Shown here piece by piece: positions 36,222-50,500 of a stretch of 64,000 bases of DNA (position 1 is the first letter of the stretch; the number at the start of each line of letters is the position of its first letter). Origin of the DNA: Caprella mutica (lineage: Eukaryota; Arthropoda; Malacostraca; Amphipoda; Caprellidae); NCBI GenBank assembly GCA_947561585.1, contig CANNZV010001437.1:62001-126000 (forward strand). Reading direction: 5' to 3'. The position numbers were made by a program, and so were the translations under genes. The notes under the pieces were generated by a model. The model had not been told where the DNA came from. It worked only from the letters and a program-made list of their open reading frames with translations, and did not search any database.

Positions 36222-37283
36222 AGGACAATTGCCACCCGCACAATTGCCACCCAGACAGTTGCCACCCGGACAATTGCCACCTTAATGATTATTATTAGAG
36301 CTGTGATAATATGCCTTAAGTTATGCATACTAAGAATAACAAAGTCGGAAAAAAATTGAGTATTGAATTCTATATACAGTATAATGGTGGTTTAAAAACA
36401 AATCGATGGCGTTTAATCCTCTCAGTTTATAAATATCTTTAGGATCTATAAATATGTAATCATTATGTTGCAATCCTAATTATTATTATCAGTATTCTTC
36501 AATTCAAAATTGTTTCACCCTAGTAACAGAGCATTTAAAAGTTTGCTCAGTAACCTAGGGACTGGTCAGTGACCGACAGTCCTCACTTAAACTGTTATAA
36601 AATCTTAAAAAATTGACTTTTCTATATTTTTTAATATAAAAAACCTTCATTTGATATTTACACAGCCATTGGTAATCGCCAAAGAATAATTATCTACTTA
36701 AAATAAAATTAACAAGCAAAGAAAAGAAACAAATATTTCTTAGGTTTTCTAACTATTTGCGCAAAAGCCATTTTCACCACCCATCAATAAAATCCTTGTA
36801 ACAATTACAAAAGTGAATAAACTTAATGAAAACTTGACTGTGTATGGAAAAGGGTTTAACAATGAAAAAGATATAAAAAAGATGCATGTATCTTCAATAG
36901 TTTTTGAAATATACTAATTTAAACTTGTGTTCTGTTTTTTTTTGAGACACCTTGTATATTTGATTAAATGTTCATAATATGAGTATCTTGCCATTTATTA
37001 AATGATCAATTGTTTAATAAAAATATTATAATATAGTGTATGATGGATATAAATCGTATAAAAAGCAGAAGAAAATTTATTCTATCACCAGTAGCAATAA
37101 TTGATTTTATAAAAAAAAAAACAATAAATGATGTATGAAGAAATTTGTATCTTAAAATGCAAGTAATTAATAGTTAATCGTATAAAAATACTATGTATAT
37201 TAATTTTATCACTATCTTTTAAGTAAACAGGCCTGATAATAATTATTTGGGTGACAATTGTCCGGGTGGCAATAATTGTCCGG
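36222..37283. mobile_element. Fold-back element with inverted GGACAATTGCCACCC arms
   Basis: The left array 36222-36282 has four units of the GGACAATTGCCACCC 15-mer. The right array 37249-37283 has the complement (GGGTGACAATTGTCC, GGGTGGCAATAATTGTCC). Related sequence with GATTGGGTCA and AGAGCT lies outside both ends (36208 and 37290-37320). The copy of the 31-kb element at 36515-37010 is nested inside. Confidence 0.7.
36515..37010. repeat. Copy of the 31215-31690 element, opposite orientation
   Basis: It starts TTAAAAGTTTGCTCAGTAAC and CCTAGGGACTGGTC, passes through AAATATTTCTTAGGTTTTCT and ends at ATGTTCATAATATGAGTATC. These match, in order, the complement of the segment at 31215-31690. Confidence 0.7.
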
Positions 37284-37394
37284 TTACGGATTGGGTCATA
37301 CTCCACCCGATCACAGCTCTGCTCTCTCCAATGTCTCGCTCTCAATTTCTAACAACTTGTAAAAAATACTGTTCCGTAGGTTTGGATCTGTGTA

Positions 37395-37510
37395 AATTCA
37401 TCGCGTGGAAAATTCCCCACATGGTAATTTTGTCGAATGGTAAATTCACGCAGGTTAAAATCATTACATGGTAATTTCATCGCAGGTAAATTCATCGCAT
37501 AGTACATCAT
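37395..37510. repeat. Short inverted partner of the 16-bp satellite
   Basis: Units such as AAATTCATCGCATAG, GGTAATTTCATCGCA and TGGTAATTTTGTCGAA are the reverse complement of the TTACCATGCGATGAAT unit that forms the large array at 38080-40304. The two blocks face each other across about 570 bp, the layout of the other fold-back elements but with very unequal arms. Confidence 0.75.
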
Positions 37511-38079
37511 CGGTGACATATAACAGGAAGGTAGATAATACAAATAATAGAGAGGTAAATTATAGATGTTTTTTTTGTGAACACTTTGTTACGATACAAA
37601 TAATATATGGATAAGTTGCTAAAGCAAACCGTTAATATAAAAAATTAAATTCTTTCGTTACCACTGTACAAAAAATATATCTAAATTAATTTCAAAAAGA
37701 TAAAAATGTAAGCAATACCTATTTACTAATCATAAAACCTGGGTCCCATTTACTGAGGCAATTATGGTTTGCTGATTATATGTTCAAAGAGGTGTAGCAT
37801 TTACAGTTATGTTGTTCTTCAAACTATGAGTAGCTACCCAAATACGTAATTTGAAAATAATTTAATTAATTCAGGTATACCCACATAGTAAATAGTAATT
37901 GTATGATATACATGTGAAAATTATATGACATTCTATTACTAAAAATCCAATTATTTAAAATAAAGTAACAGCACAGATTTGTACAAACGAGTTACCCTAA
38001 TCCAGCGAAAAATAAAGTAAGGTTGGTGCAATTATTTGCAAAGAGTTTATTTAAGTTTATCAATTTAATCTAGTAATGT

Positions 38080-40304
38080 ACCTTGCGATGAATTTACCAT
38101 GCGATGAATTTATCGTGCGATGAATTTACCATGCGATGAATTTACTATACCATGAATTTACCATGCAATGAATTTACCATGCGATGAATTTACTATACCA
38201 TGAATTTACCATGCAATGAATTTACCATGCGATGAATTTACTATACCATGAATTTACCATGCAATGAATTTACCATGCGATGAATTTACTATACCATGAA
38301 TTTACCATGCAATGAATTTACTATACCATGAATTTACCATGCAATGAATTTACCATGCAATGAATTTACCATGCGATGAATTTACTATACCATGAATTTA
38401 CCATGCAATGAATTTACCATGCAATGAATTTACCATGCAATGAATTTACCATGCGATGAATCTACTATACCATAAATTTACCATGCAATGAATTTACCAT
38501 GCGATGAATTTACCATGCAATGAATTTACCATGCGATGAATTTTCCATGCGATGAAATTACCATGCGATGAAATTACCATGCGATGAATTTACCATGCGA
38601 TGAATTTACTATACCATGAATTTACCATGCGATGAATTTACCATGCGATGAAATTACCATACGATGAATTTACCATGCGATGAATTTACCATGCGATGAA
38701 ATTACCATACGATGAATTTACCATGCGATGAATTTACCATGCGATGAAATTACCATACGATGAATTTACCATGCGATGAATTTACCATGCGATGAATTTA
38801 CTATACCATGAATTTACCATGCGATGAATTTACCATGCGATGAAATTACCATACGATGAATTTACCATGCGATGAATTTACCATGCAATGAATTTTCCAT
38901 GCGATGAAATTACCATGCGATGAAATTACCATGCGATGAATTTACCATGCGATGAATTTACTATACCATGAATTTACCATGCGATGAATTTACCATGCGA
39001 TGAAATTACCATACGATGAATTTACCATGCGATGAATTTACCATGCGATGAAATTACCATACGATGAATTTACCATGCGATGAATTTACCATGCGATGAA
39101 ATTACCATACGATGAATTTACCATGCGATGAATTTACCATGCGATGAATTTACTATACCATGAATTTACCATGCGATGAATTTACCATGCGATGAAATTA
39201 CCATACGATGAATTTACCATGCAATGAATTTACCATGCGATGAATTTACTATACCATGAATTTACCATGCGATGAATTTACCATGCGATGAATTTACCAT
39301 GCGATGAAATTACCATACGATGAATTTACCATGCGATGAATTTACCATGCGATGAATTTACCATGCGATGAATTTACAATACCATGAATTTACCATGCGA
39401 TGAATTTACCATGCGATGAAATTACCATACGATGAATTTACCATGCGATGAATTTACCATGCGATGAATTTACTATACCATGAATTTACCATGCGGTGAA
39501 TTTACCATGCGATGAAATTACCATACGATGAATTTACCATGCGATGAATTTACTATACCATGAATTTACCATGCGATGAATTTACCATGCGATGAAATTA
39601 CCATACGATGAATTTACCATGCGATGAATTTACCATGCGATGAATTTAGCATGCGATGAATTTAGCATGCGATGAAATTACCATACGATGAATTTACCAT
39701 GCGATGAATTTACCATGCGATGAAATTACCATACGATGAATTTACCATGCGATGAATTTACCATGCGATGAATTTACTATACCATGAATTTACCATGCGA
39801 TGAATTTACCATGCGATGAAATTACCATACGATGAATTTACCATGCGATGAATTTACCATGCGATGAATTTACCATGCGATGAATTTAGCATGCGATGAA
39901 TTTAGCATGCGATGAAATTACCATACGATGAATTTACCATGCGATGAATTTACCATGCGATGAAATTACCATACGATGAATTTACCATGCGATGAATTTA
40001 CTATACCATGAATTTACCATGCGATGAATTTACCATGCGATGAATTTACTATACCATGAATTTACCATGCGATGAATTTACCATGCGATGAAATTACCAT
40101 ACGATGAATTTACCATGCGATGAATTTACCATACGATGAATTTACCATGCGATGAATTTACTATACCATGAATTTACCATGCGATGAATTTACCATGCGA
40201 TGAAATTACCATACGATGAATTTACCATGCGATGAAATTACCATGCGATGAATTTACCATGCGATGAATTTACCATGCGATGAATTTAGCATGCGATGAA
40301 TTTT
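38080..40304. repeat. 2.2-kb satellite array, 16-bp unit TTACCATGCGATGAAT, ~139 copies
   Basis: The unit is repeated almost without length change. Frequent variants are TTACTATACCATGAAT, TTACCATACGATGAAT, TTACCATGCAATGAAT and AAATTACC. Variants recur in fixed order: for example from about 38650 the 48-bp triplet of ACGATG, GCGATG and GCGATG units is repeated at least three times. This indicates higher-order units that spread by larger block duplications. The GCAATG variant is confined mainly to the left part (38080-38540). The array ends abruptly at TTTTCCGGATAC. No function is implied. Confidence 0.95.
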
Positions 40305-40739
40305 CCGGATACCCACTAGGTTTATAAATGAGACATTAGTTTTTTAACACATAGTCAAACCTTCCGACACATTTTGAGAGTAAAGCTCATCATGGTTAAC
40401 ATGTGCATTTTTATTTTTTATTCATGCGATAAAACCACATGTATAAAATATTGTTCAAAGTTCCAAAAAATATATAGGGTAGCCACATTGTTATAATGAG
40501 GACTCAGCATATGGCATGCAAATGGAAATGTTAGCACTGATATGACAAACATTTTAATTTTATTGTATTTATAAGAGACCAAGTTCTATTCATATGTTTT
40601 TAATTATCTTAGTAAATTTCTATCAAACTATAACTTTCGTTCATCTTTAATTAGTTTAAATATACTTTATTTTCTAAATCTATTAAAAATAATTATTTCA
40701 ATTAGTCCAAGTCCATAAAGTTTCACCTATCTATCTTCT

Positions 40740-41240
40740 TATTTCCCCTTTAACTTGAAATTAGTTCAAAAAAGTTCATCCTATTCCCTAGTATTCCACT
40801 TTTGTTGAAAGCAACCTGTGGATGACTACATCTAATGCTTTGCGAAAGTCTAAAGAAAGTGAGAATACATCAAGTTCATTATAAAATAATTTTGACAATA
40901 CCATCTGACGTGCCTACTATACCCTTCCTAAAACAATATTGACAAATTATCAAAAAAAATTAAATGTTAAGTAGTTATTCAGTCTCCCACCAGTTTTTTT
41001 TTTCAAATATTTTATTAAGTGTAAGTAAATTCGAAACAGGCCAATAGTTTCCTACATCATTCGCATATCTTCATCTTTAAATAAAGGCACAATTTGTGCA
41101 ATTTTCATGATACCAGGAAATATACATTTTGTTAAGCAATCATTAAAAAGTCTCCAAAGAAAAGGTGATATTATATTATCAATAGTTTTAAATACTTCTA
41201 CTGTAATAACATCTTGAGTAGATTTTCTATCTTTTAGAAA
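40740..41240 (-). pseudogene. Decayed non-LTR reverse transcriptase
   Basis: The minus-strand frames, with at least one frameshift and several stops, give VEVFKTIDNIISPF, then LFNDCLTKCIFPGIMKIAQI and VPLFKDED, then an LDFRKALDVVIH block. These match, in order, the FN.SL..G.FP..LK.A.V.P.FK.GD and DL.KAFD.VDH motifs of jockey/CR1-type polymerases. It is not functional. The fragments at 4155 and 6192 are of the same broad type. Confidence 0.7.
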
Positions 41241-43585
41241 TATAATCTCAATATGAATTTCTTGACTTGTTACTCGGTATGAGAAACAAGACTTAACATA
41301 ATTTACCTACTAGGATATACATATATATTAATAAGTTGATGAATTACATCAATCAACTTTATTTAGGTTGATGAAAACAAGAACAATTGATATATTTTCA
41401 AATTTGAGCTTGTCGATAACATAATATAGAAGATTAGATTAACTTCTAAGCAGAAGCGCAATTGTGCAATATTTAAAGGCCTCTTAGTCGTAAAACATTA
41501 TGTATCAGCAACCTTGCACGTATACACATGGCGCACAAATGTTTCTGTAAGCGGAGAGCAATCTCTTTAGACGAGAATATGGTGCGAGTCATTTTATACG
41601 ATACCCAATGATATGGTATACAAAAAAAAAATTACCACATGAAAATGAACATTTCTTCAAAATTGGCCATTGCACACATATTACTAAATACAATATGCAC
41701 ATTAGACATGGTAGATCAGTGGATTATTGAATTTATGATAGGTACGCCTAATTCTTAATCTGTTGGTAGTGGGTGCAGAGTTATTACGTGAGTTATTACA
41801 TTACAAAAATATTCAATTCAACCCTTCTTATCATATTGCACACTATGTTTCGAACTTGGTTAAGATTATAAAATACTTACAGAGGTTATGAATATAAACA
41901 AAACATTAAATTGCATGAAGAACATCAGAAATATAAGTTTACTTCACTTTCTTCTACCGAGAAGACAAAATTCGTTTCTTTTTCTTGTGATGCAATACTC
42001 AAAAACTCTAACCTTGATAAAACATTACACAATCAACAACAAAAGTGCTTAATCCGGCACAACAGCCACATTGCATAACATGAAAAAGTGTGTATGTGTG
42101 CACACTTGGTGGCGTGATGCACTTGTAACTCACACAATATTCGTAAATTTCAAATATCTAAAGTGAAGCTCTGATTGCTTTCAGTATTTACCTAAATTGC
42201 TAAGGTTTTAAGAAAAAGGATGATTGATTAAATAGTGCACAGTATTGAGGAAGGTATGAACAATAATTATTGTTTCAAGAATTGATTGCAAGTGGCATGA
42301 GGGAAGACCTTTTCTGTCATTTCCGATTGCCACCCTCTTTATTTCATTTTATACCGGGGAAAAGTTGCTGATTTGTAAAAAAAGATAGGATCCCATTTTT
42401 AGAGAGACTAGAAGCTATTTGAAATTTTTTTGATATAGGTTCATCATTTCCAATGCCAGATTGCTATTGGAAGTTTATCATCAATTACTAAATAATACCT
42501 CATGTCAATACCCACTTCGGCATACTAAAGTTCACGAGCCACTATTTCAGCTTGTCAGGCACTTTTTTGTGCCTGTTGTGTGCAGGGCCTAGTTTACTTC
42601 ACTGATATTTAGTAATAATCATTTTATAGTTTCTACAATATCATTGCTCTACAACGAGAAGGATATAAAAAACAATCTATGTAAAGTGATTGAACAATAA
42701 TCACGTGAAAAAAATCTTCGGTATATCAATATCCTTTCGAGACTAGGTGATAAAAACGATTGAGAAACCATATTTTCGTTTTTTATTACTCTATTGGAGT
42801 CTTATTACCTCATATATAAGACTTGAAATGAAAAGTGGACAATTAAATCAAATTTAATGGATATGGGAATTGTGAGTCCCGGCAGGTTATTTTGAGGCTT
42901 CTCTTGGAAATTCGAATTTATTATCTGATAATGATTACCATGTATTATTCGGATAATAGAAACTGAATCAACATGATGATGAAGATGATGAAACTCCTCA
43001 TCAAAGAAGCGCTCCTTATACTGCAGTGCTGTAAAAAATTGGCACTAGCGTAGAAATCAAATTCTCCTTAAATTTCATTCTAAACGGGTACTGGAAGTCC
43101 CGACAGACATCGTTTATTAAAAAAATACCTAGCATCATTTTTATAACAAAAATCTTGAGATGGGAACTGGAGTTACCGCCAGTCCTGGAAGGGGAAACAA
43201 AGTAATTTGCCTTTATTTCAAGTATTTGAAGATAATTGACAAATGATATGAATATTTAATATGCTAAATAAAATTGATGAAATTGGCATAATTAATCAAT
43301 ATGCTAATAGGAATTTAATATTTTTTATGCTAAACTAAATTAAAAAATTTATTTTCTAAAGTAAATTTAATCTGATCTTTAGAGATTTCTGATTCACCAT
43401 CATGACCTATTTTGATCAGAAATTCACTAAAATGCTTTCTATAGTCAGCCTTTCTATAATAAGTAACAATACTAAATTAACATTATTTTCAAATTAATCA
43501 TGGAAATCAAAGAATGAAATAAGAAATTACAATTAATCTTCTACTACTAATATCCAGTGAATATATATAGCTCTATACTACTATA
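41241..43585. other. 3' flank of gene B, homologous to the flank of gene C
   Basis: 41580-42070 matches 57510-58230: ATTACCACATGAAAATGAAC against TTTACCACAGGAAAACTCAT, and CTGTTGGTAGTGGGTG in both. 42440-42720 matches 60930-61170, including GTGATTGAACAATAATCACG in both. The flank therefore belongs to the segmental duplication. No gene was recognised. Confidence 0.5.
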
Positions 43586-43751
43586 CAGTGTGTCCAGAAA
43601 AATATGCATCCACTGCCTTGAATCTGCATTATTCATCATTCCAAGATAACATGAAAAATATGTTGGTACCATAGATACTTAAATTAATATCAATGAATTA
43701 TATATAGTACTTAAAAGATATATTCGATGGCAGTGGATACATTTTTTGCAG
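43586..43751. mobile_element. Small mariner-type MITE
   Basis: CAGTGTGTCCAGAAAAATAT...CATCCACTGCC at the left and GGCAGTGGATACATTTTTTG-CAG at the right are inverted repeats of about 30 bp, each flanked by TA. It is about 166 bp long with no frame. Confidence 0.65.
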
Positions 43752-44094
43752 TATAACTATGTTTTGGTATATAATTATATCTTAGAACATTAGGATTACC
43801 ACTATTTAAATGGGAGTTATAATGTTTGTTTTGGAATTAAAGGCCGTATCGTTGAAGCCCAAAGAAAAACAATTACAAGAGAATTTAAAAAGCAGTCACA
43901 AAATAAATTAGCTGCAAGAACAAGTCACCTACCACCTGTCGGTGATAATGCTCATGGTTGTAAAACAGGTGATCCGTGAATGCAGTCACTTGCCAAGGAA
44001 TGTGTCAAGATTGAACGATTTGTAGGACCGGTGATTATATTCACAGATGAAAGAGGAAAATAAAGTTGTGATAGTAAATGAATTCTTTATAATT

Positions 44095-44150
44095 CAAAAA
44101 TATAAGACCTCGTAGTTGAAGAGCATAGCCCTATTAATATCGTCTTTAAC
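44095..44150 (-). other. Conserved 3'-flank element, copy 3 (gene B)
   Basis: Here the minus strand has a good acceptor (CATTGTCTTTCCTGTAG, ending near 44200), followed by an open frame: VFTMFSFLILLVV, then KDDINRAMLFNYEVLYF and a stop. It is in phase with the exon ending at 44741. It could be an alternative last exon coding for a different fourth membrane segment. Copies A and C lack the hydrophobic part, which argues against this. Confidence 0.4.
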
Positions 44151-44539
44151 TACAAGTAGTATTAAAAATGAAAACATGGTAAAAACTACAGGAAAGACAA
44201 TGCAAGATCTTAATTTTAATAATTTGTGGATGGAAACATTTCTCCTATGTCCAAAATAGAAATTATATAGGTTAATTAGCATGGGCTGATCTTACTAAAG
44301 AATGAAATATATAAGTAGAAATAAACTATAGTGCCATATTATTAATGTAATTGATGTATGCAGTCAAAGATATTGGAAATTTTACTAATAGTAATGATTG
44401 AAGCTATTTTACATGATAACTAATTATAGTTTCAAATATATAATGAGTACGATGAATCTAAAGATTAATATAATAGATATTGCATATTGTGATAGGTTCC
44501 ATGTCCTTTTTGATTGAGCTGTCTGTATGTCCGGTGCTA

Positions 44540-47500
44540 TCAGTCTGATTTCTTTTGTAGTAACTGATGAACAAAAAATTCCATGACGAGACAAGTCATC
44601 GAAATTACTATACCTGAAATGCGATAGACAAACAGTTAGAACTTCCCAAAACTTTGACACTCACAGTACTTTGAAATTTTTTAAACAATCTAACGTTTTC
44701 AAATTTCTGGTTGAGCAAATGGTGATAAATTTCCTATTACCTCCAGCAAACATCATCAAGATTCCATAAAAACTGTCCAATTGCAAAGGTTTCAAAATGT
44801 TTCCTTGTTTGCCGGGATTTCGACATAGGAGAGATTTCGTGATAGAACTGTAAGTTAGGTGTTGGATGATTCCACCTTCCCACAATTTGGTCGTACTTTG
44901 GTAATCGAAAAATATGTAAAGGCTTATATAGTGTAAATGAAAATGATCGATACGACACAATCGTCGATGGCAAATTACGAAAAATGTTCAGTTTACGATA
45001 AGTAGGTATAGTGGTTAGGAGGGTTATTTGATTGTACAATGTAGTGGTTATATTAAAAATATTTTAAGTGTACAGTCACTACAGTGTCATTCAATCTGGA
45101 TATTGGAAACTGAATATTATTTTGTAACTTGCTATCGGCTACTGCGTCATATCATATTTTGGGTATACGGTAGAATTAGATTGTTAGATAATCAAAAGTA
45201 TATTTTCTCGTTAAACTTTTTATACTCAGAAAAGAATATTACTTGAGCCATATAAGATATATATTGGACCTTAACTTACGCCTCTTTTATTTTTTTGTTG
45301 TGTGGATTAGATTTTTCTAAAGCAATGGAGAGTAATTGAGGTAACAAATTAACCGTCCTCACGTTGTACATCTTGCATTCGTTAGCCTGGAATAAAATTA
45401 TATCGGGAAATCTAGAAGTAGCATTATTTATTGTCATGATTATGCCATTGTAAAAAGAGTTAAATATCAATTATTTTCTTTAAAATACTAGTCATAATTT
45501 CTTGATCATGGTCATTGAAACAAGTACTGTCATTACATAACTAAAAAAATAAAACAGTTTCAAATTTATAATTTTGTAGATCAATTTTTCATTTTTTTTA
45601 AATAAAACTTTGGAAGTTCATAAAACTATTGCAAGAATTAGATGTAAACCCGAACTGGACAAACCTGCTGGAAAATCGTGTGAACAAAAGCATCCAGAAA
45701 AATATCGTATAGGATCAAACTGTGCGTGCCTGCTATGGTTTTTGCCGCTAAGTCTGGTATGCTTGTAGAGAGAAAACTTCTTGCGTAAAGCCTTCCTAAC
45801 AGTGTATCTGGTCCATACTCCTATAATCAAATGAAAAAAAGATTAGTGTGCTAACTATCTTTATATATCCAAGGTATTGTTCATTATTGAATGGACTGGT
45901 AAACATACTCTAAGCACTAAATCATAGCTGGAACCAGTGGCTCCGATTGGAATGACATCGCTTTCAACCAATTCTTCGATGTTCGTAAAAGGAAACTGAA
46001 GTTTAGGTGCTATGATATTGGCCTTCAGGTTACACTTGTAAGTTACTCCAATTACAAGCGAATAAATTAACCACACACCCATGAGTATGTAGCCAAATTT
46101 TTCTAGATCCTTTTTTGGAATGTCTGCGAAAAAGTGTAAATAAGATTCCGAGGATAAGCGGCTTTTAAACTGTCTATTTCTTTCCTAATAAATTTTTGTG
46201 AAAACACTTTTATTATGGTCAACAAATGTTTTATTATTAGTTTTTCATTTCATTCAGTAGAGTTGCTCAAGAATTCAGGGATTACATATTGACAAATAAA
46301 ATTTAAACAGATATAGAGAAATTGCAATATACGGACGAATGGTTTCGATCAATGTTTGTATTTTACTTTTTCAATATATTTAACCTTTTCATCCGGAGGT
46401 CAAACATATGTATCCTTTTAAGCTGATTATGTTCAGTGAAGAAAGGATTAAAATAAAGACAGATGCCGTCCATTCTTGTAATTATCAACATAAGAAAACA
46501 GTAATATTAGATTAATTGGTATTGTGTTTACGGATTTTGAACTCTGGATGAATCTCATAAGGTCTCACCTTGATTGAGCAGTCCTTGTATCGTGATCAAG
46601 AAGCCTTTGGATAGGACATTTTTGGATCTCGGTTCCCTAAGTTGGACAAAATTTTAAGTATTAATTCTAGAATGTGAATAAAAACTGATAGAGTAATTGT
46701 ACAAGATGTAAATTTAATTTAATTTTAAATAATTTCTGAGTGCATGAGGATAGTTATGTAAATTGCAAATCACAATATAAGGTAACAACACAGTAATCGA
46801 AAATTGGATGTTAGCTTTAACCAAGTAGGTCAATAAAAGTTTTAGGTATCGTTTTCCACTTTCAGTGTACTGAGAGACTCCCGTAATTCATTTTATTTCT
46901 TTACCTGTTTTCAGACAATCGACTAGTTGTCAAAATTAGAACAGTTATGAAGATCATCACCAAAGCTGAGATTAGAATTATTCCCCAAACCTGAAAAAAA
47001 TTGTTACATTGTATTTAAATTTGGGTGTGACAAATACCAGAGCTGCTCAATCTCCAATTGTTGTTTCGTAATAACCCTAATTTCATATCAGGAGACAGGA
47101 AGCTATCCGATATCCTACTAATTGTATGAACTCATAAAAGTTTAACCTACATATTGAATACTTCTCTTTTAATTTAACAAACTCCAATATGCAGGATGAT
47201 ACAAAAGTTCGGCAACACATAAACTGAATTGTAAATAAATACTTATATGTGAGCTTCAGTGGATAGTCAAAGTTAATTATGACGGAAGAATTTATCCGAC
47301 AAGAAAGTTGGCATCTGATTTAATACTATAGAATTCTGCCTGTGGTGAGGATTGAAGAAGAATGTGTACAGAAACTATCGTACAACAGTGTAATAAAACT
47401 AAACTTAAGTGAAAACAAATGATAATTTGCAAAACGGACAATGGTGAATGGATGAGTTGCGTTCAGTCTTTGAAACAACTCCGACAGACTGGAGGCCGTC

Positions 47501-50500
47501 AGCCGAATAAGAGAAGGGTTGAATAAACTTCCTTACATATGTCTTCTAAATGTTTTCTATAACATATCTTGAGTACATCTCATGTTGTTTTACCTATTTA
47601 AATGTTTTATCAGATTTATTTTTTGTTTGCCTTAGAACTTTTTTGTCACCCTATATTTATTCGGAATCATCGAGTTGAGGGGAGCGTATCGATTCTTGAC
47701 CTTCTTCTTTATTCACCGTCCAATATCGCTTAAATTTTGATATGATATGTATAAATGAATTTTAATGTATTATTGCTTGTAGAATTTTTTTGATAAAATG
47801 AATATTAAACATTTTATTCAATTTTTTCCAATTTTTTTCAAAATTTCAATTTTACTACTTCTTTCTTAATTTTAGTTCAATTTAATTGCTATTAGTCTCA
47901 AATACAAGATAGCATTAGTGAGAAGGGTCTCATACTAAAACATTTTCAGAAATTTTTGGCATCAGATATTAGAAAATTAACAAAAAAAAATTTGACAATT
48001 TTCACAGTTTTTAGTAACAATTTTATAATTTGAAAGTTGAATTTTCGTTTTAAAAGAAAGAAGGCACCAATAACCTCTCGCAAACCACATCAAAATTTAT
48101 TCAAAATTCTAAGAGAAGAAGTCAAATATGTTCGAAAAAAATTGATAGCGGGGAAACGCAGTTAAATTGTTTTGGATTTTTGCTGCTATAAAGATCATGT
48201 ATGGTCATTCTTAATTGTCAAGGGAGATTATTTTACAGTGAAGATCCCCTTCCTTTTTCTCACATACATAACCATTACATTAGTCATTAGCTTATAAAAA
48301 AAATAATTTACAGTTTTAGAAATAAAGTATTACCATTTTAGAATAGAATAATGACGCCGAAAAATGAAGTTTTCTGTAGGAAGACATCGTACAAAATTGT
48401 GAAACTTTTTCTCATGGTAGACTAATCTATAAAGAACAATTTTATCAAAAAATAAATTAGAGATTTTTTATTTATTTTTTTCGCGGTACGCTCCCCTTAA
48501 GTGGCATTTCCAAAGTGACCAATGATTGTTCAGTTTATATTATTTTTTTTTATCAAATATTTCTTACGTATTTCAATCAAGAATGGCAAACTTAGCAAAC
48601 TAAATTTGCTCATCAATTATTTTTCAGAAAAGGGTCAATTTTCCCTCCATTTTTTCGAAAAACTTTTATTTCGATTTGAATAGTTCCAGCTTCCACCTAC
48701 CTCGACATTAAATGTTTTAATGAAGCCACTGATGTCGGTTTCGAAGATTGGATATTTAATCAGAGCCGTGTGTGGAGAGATATTGATTATAGGAGTGAAG
48801 TCCATGCTTTCGAACCTATCCGGAGTAATAGAAAGACAACTTCCCAAAACGTCATACTCCTATCAAAAAAAAAAAAAATTTGTCATTTTAATATCTACTA
48901 AGTGTTGAAGGATATTTCACTGTCACAATATAGATATGAAAATAATAAATTATTATAATATTTGGAAAAGATAAGAATTTTTCCCAATGAGCTATTAAAG
49001 TCTAAATAATAAATACATTATTTTTGGGAACCTAATCATACTAAATCATTTATATCTCGTCTACATTTAAATAGGTTTGATTTATATTATTACCTTATTA
49101 ACTACCTTCCCAACTAGACCATAGAAAGTCCCATTGGGATGTCTCCCTCCATACAAATTTGTCTTGTCGAAGATCAGTCTGTAACTATTTTCAAATTGGA
49201 TTCAATGAATATCCAGTTATGTATTTCAATTTAAGATATATATTTTCGTTTCAAAATACCAAAATCCAGCGTATACGGAGTAAATTTTCATGAACTCGAT
49301 GAATGCCCCCGAAAACGATTCAGTTTCTGGATGGTACAACATGTACGGCATGAACTGAAGAGAGAAAATATTTATAACGTGAATTGTAGCTCTATTATTT
49401 ATTATCAACATTTTTTTTTATATAAATATGCACGTGAATCTGTTACAACATAATGACTGTTGTTCAGAAAATCTCGTATAATCAACAATATCCGTATGTC
49501 ACGCTGTGAAAATACGTTCTTTTCAGCTGCATACATTGTAGCAGTCTTACTAATTTTGATCATATAATTTAGGGAAGCTAAACTAACCATTTAGGGATGC
49601 TAAGGTTGGAGGATTATCATGAGAATGAGAATGTTGTACAGGCATAACTTGCTCTGCAAACGTCTCAGATTTATGACATTGTATAAGTGTAGGACATGTC
49701 TAACATTAATTTATCCTGGTATAGAAAATACTCTAGGAGAACCTTTGTTAACTAGGTTGGTAGTTTTCAGATAAGCTATTTTAGCCGTAATTTCCTTAGG
49801 TGGGATGGTTTGAAAAAAATTATTGTAAATAACATATATTATTTACCATAAAATTAATTTTAATCATAAGTGCTTGGTCACTGAAAATGACCAACCAAAT
49901 TTACTAAGTTACTCCCAAAATATTTTCTATACTAGGTGAAATAAAAGCGAGATATGTCCCACAATTATTCGCTTGCCATAATTTTGAGTCGTAATAATTA
50001 AGAACAAGGTATACCTGTAGATATATTTAGGACAATTTTGTTGTTGAATGATTGGAAGAATGCTGCAGGATGCTCCTGAAAGGAGCATCAGGAAAATATT
50101 CAAGTATAATTGAAAGAATGTCGGAGCAGCATCGGGAGAGCGTTCCCTTTTCTTCTTAACTCTATACAGCTTCCTTACCTATATATGTAACTACAGAGAA
50201 AGAAATTTGGTAGATCTATACAAAATTAAGTAAGTATTCTTTCAGTATTGAATGGCCAACCATAACTTATTCTCTAGATAGGTTATTCTCACCGCTGCCA
50301 TCCCAATGTTCATACATTCTGGATCGTCAGGTCCTATCACCAATTCTTTCCTGAAAATTGACAACATTCTATCAAATCTATATCATATAACTTCGACGTA
50401 CTCAGGCACTCAAAAATATTAGAAAAATAAGCATTTTACATAGTTCAAGAATAAAAATAACCTGATTAACCTATCATCAACTGACAACACCTACTTTCCG

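Noticed and set aside
38080..40304. CRISPR-like array
   Set aside because: There are no unique spacers, the unit is 16 bp and head-to-tail, and the context is eukaryotic. It is a satellite.
40740..41240. Functional retrotransposon
   Set aside because: Frameshifts and stops interrupt every motif, and no endonuclease or full polymerase remains.
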